Assembly (NCBI GenBank): GCA_024698145.1 | Contig: JAILRO010000005.1 | Span: forward strand, 23,557 to 87,556 | Length of the DNA stretch: 64,000 bases | Direction: 5' to 3' | From: Lachnospiraceae bacterium | Lineage (GTDB): Bacteria; Bacillota; Clostridia; Lachnospirales; Lachnospiraceae | Part shown: positions 62,618 to 64,000 of the stretch, in pieces | Layout of the letters: each line of letters opens with the position of its first letter | How positions within the stretch are numbered: position 1 is the stretch's first letter | Notes under the pieces: model-generated | The model's database searches: none | What the model was told of the DNA's origin: nothing | The model's input: the letters and a program-made list of their open reading frames with translations, nothing else | Program-made: the position numbers and the translations under genes

Positions 62618-63895
62618 TTATATCCGGTTATTAATTAATATCTTTTTAGCAGAGTTGCCGTGCACCAATCTCATAGGTACAATCCAGGAACATATAACAT
62701 ATAGAAAATACATAACAATACAAGATATTAATTGAATCCACCCCATATGAATAGCTGAGTGTTTCATCATTCCGACAGCACGAAGAACTTTTATAGAAAG
62801 TATAACCATCACTAGTGAAATTCCGGCAGTCATAATCGACACCATCAAACTTATCCGTGCACAATCGTTCCAATTAAGTCCACAAATATAATATATCGCA
62901 TAATTTTTCATTTGCTTTTTTACCATTATTGCATTTGCACTTATCGCTGCTATCATTACAAAAACAGTCACACATATAAACATTGGTAGATAATTATGTA
63001 ATTCCTCAAATATATAATCCCAACTGTTCTTGTTCATATCAGATAAGAGATATATCTTATTAATAAATGAATTCTCCTTAAGTTTGCTAATCTCTTTATT
63101 AATAATATCATTCGATATATTATCATCATATATAACCAAAGTTGCACCGGTCATTTGTTTTTGAAACCCCTTATTGGGATTAAGCCTGAAATTCAAATAT
63201 TCAAATTGATTTTTATCTTGTCCCCTTAATATCTGTTCATCAGACAACATAAGATATATCATTCCCTTTTCTGCCTCAAAATTGAATGGATAATAACAAT
63301 CCCTGTAATCACCATATGGGCTTCTATATAGGCTAGAGTTGAAAATGTTTTGATTATTTTCAGTAACTCCCACAATTTCAACCTGATACTTCAAATCATC
63401 CGTATTCGATTTCATAGTAACAATATCTCCGGCATGAATATGTCCGTTATTATAAGTTACAACTCCCTTTAAAATATCACTATCATAATCATCTTTTTCA
63501 AACCATCTGCCCTCAAGCATATCAATATTTAATCGATCTGTTATATCTTTACTATATCCCCATGCCGTAATCTGATTGGTTATTCCTTCTATTGATACAT
63601 CCCAGATTTTCTCCATGCTGATAATATTTTCGACACTAGGTAGATAATCTAACATTTCTTTATTATCACGAATTAGGGTTCCGCCATCTCCTTCGCTCTT
63701 TTGAATCATTTCGGATTGAATAAATATTCCATTTTTCTTCATATATGGTTCCAATACCATATACTCTTTCATTTTAACCTCTATTGCTGAGGTCACCGCA
63801 ACAATTGACAAATATATTATAGATAACATGATTACTACAAGCATACTCATGCCAATGATACGTTCTAAATCCTTTTTTGCTAATCTGGTAATCAT
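62618..63895 (-). CDS. FtsX-like ABC permease
   Basis: 425 residues. TM1 (about 14-37) is followed by a large outer MacB-PCD-like domain (about 40-290), then three TM segments (about 305-325, 350-375, 390-412), the FtsX layout. KQMKNYAIYYICGLNWNDCA matches the coupling-helix region of these permeases. It starts 2 bp after the upstream permease fragment and uses its GGAGGTG. Confidence 0.88.
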   Translation of the reverse strand: MITRLAKKDLERIIGMSMLVVIMLSIIYLSIVAVTSAIEVKMKEYMVLEPYMKKNGIFIQSEMIQKSEGDGGTLIRDNKEMLDYLPSVENIISMEKIWDVSIEGITNQITAWGYSKDITDRLNIDMLEGRWFEKDDYDSDILKGVVTYNNGHIHAGDIVTMKSNTDDLKYQVEIVGVTENNQNIFNSSLYRSPYGDYRDCYYPFNFEAEKGMIYLMLSDEQILRGQDKNQFEYLNFRLNPNKGFQKQMTGATLVIYDDNISNDIINKEISKLKENSFINKIYLLSDMNKNSWDYIFEELHNYLPMFICVTVFVMIAAISANAIMVKKQMKNYAIYYICGLNWNDCARISLMVSIMTAGISLVMVILSIKVLRAVGMMKHSAIHMGWIQLISCIVMYFLYVICSWIVPMRLVHGNSAKKILINNRI

Positions 63896-63897
63896 GC

Positions 63898-64000
63898 TTA
63901 TACACCTCCAAGTCCTATAACAATATTATCATGTATATATCGTCGTACAGTATATATTAATACAATTGATGAAGTAACAATATATATCAGTCCCAGTGAT
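63898..64000 (-). CDS. Second permease, C-terminal end only
   Basis: The last 33 codons are visible. They code a TM-like segment (GLIYIVTSSIVLIYTVRRY) and a short tail ending IGLGGV. Position directly before an FtsX-like permease suggests a partner permease of the same transporter; the gene continues beyond the right edge. Confidence 0.6.
   Translation of the reverse strand, partial: SLGLIYIVTSSIVLIYTVRRYIHDNIVIGLGGV

Overview
The window looks like chromosome from a low-GC Gram-positive anaerobe of the Clostridia, most likely Lachnospiraceae. Signs are consistent AGGAGG-type ribosome binding sites, GatCAB transamidation, NhaC, DUF1846, DUF2225 and Cthe_2159-type surface proteins, and lipoproteins with classic lipoboxes. 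Species assignment is inference only. I see no rRNA, tRNA, CRISPR array or intact transposase. Most genes lie on the minus strand.

Layout. 1-11.7 kb (minus): the 5' end of a sodium:neurotransmitter-symporter-family transporter, then a long co-directional block with a MoxR/DUF58/transglutaminase cassette, a cytidylate-kinase-like protein, a DUF1015 protein, a secreted papain-like protease, a two-domain PPK2 polyphosphate kinase and a secreted polysaccharide deacetylase. 11.9-20.3 kb: a PurF-like protein that lacks the glutaminase cysteine, a DUF2225 protein, a polar amino acid ABC importer, a GGDEF protein, a hotdog thioesterase and a membrane transglutaminase. 20.5-25.2 kb: gatCAB with an HAD phosphatase and a cyclophilin lipoprotein. 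25.4-36.6 kb: EamA and NhaC transporters, a large secreted beta-helix protein, a PII-like protein translationally coupled to a CPA2 antiporter, an MFS/spermidine-synthase fusion, larB-larC1, and two small membrane proteins. 36.7-43.5 kb: PepD, a dihydrouridine synthase, a hydroxyacid dehydrogenase, an XRE regulator and metNIQ. 43.7-50.7 kb: DUF1846, a sugar isomerase, a small transaldolase, a GH3 glycosidase and thioredoxin reductase, suggesting plant-sugar use.

The accessory-looking part is 50.9-64 kb. It holds an S41 protease, an ABC-2 exporter with two permeases, a lipoprotein module between 66-bp direct repeats, a secreted metzincin with a lipoprotein partner, an agr-like quorum-sensing cassette (agrB broken by one base, no agrD seen), and a MacB/FtsX-type ABC transporter running off the right edge. 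This part is richer in A/T-rich intergenic DNA, hairpins and gene debris than the rest.

The signal I find most worth following is a pair of noncoding elements (47.4-47.6 kb and 52.7-52.85 kb). They share a 101-nt core, paired positions change together, and each is closed by a long stem of unrelated sequence. Next in interest are the glutaminase-dead PurF paralogue, the PII-like/antiporter pair, the larC1 gene without larC2, and the repeat-flanked lipoprotein module with its 39-residue ORF.
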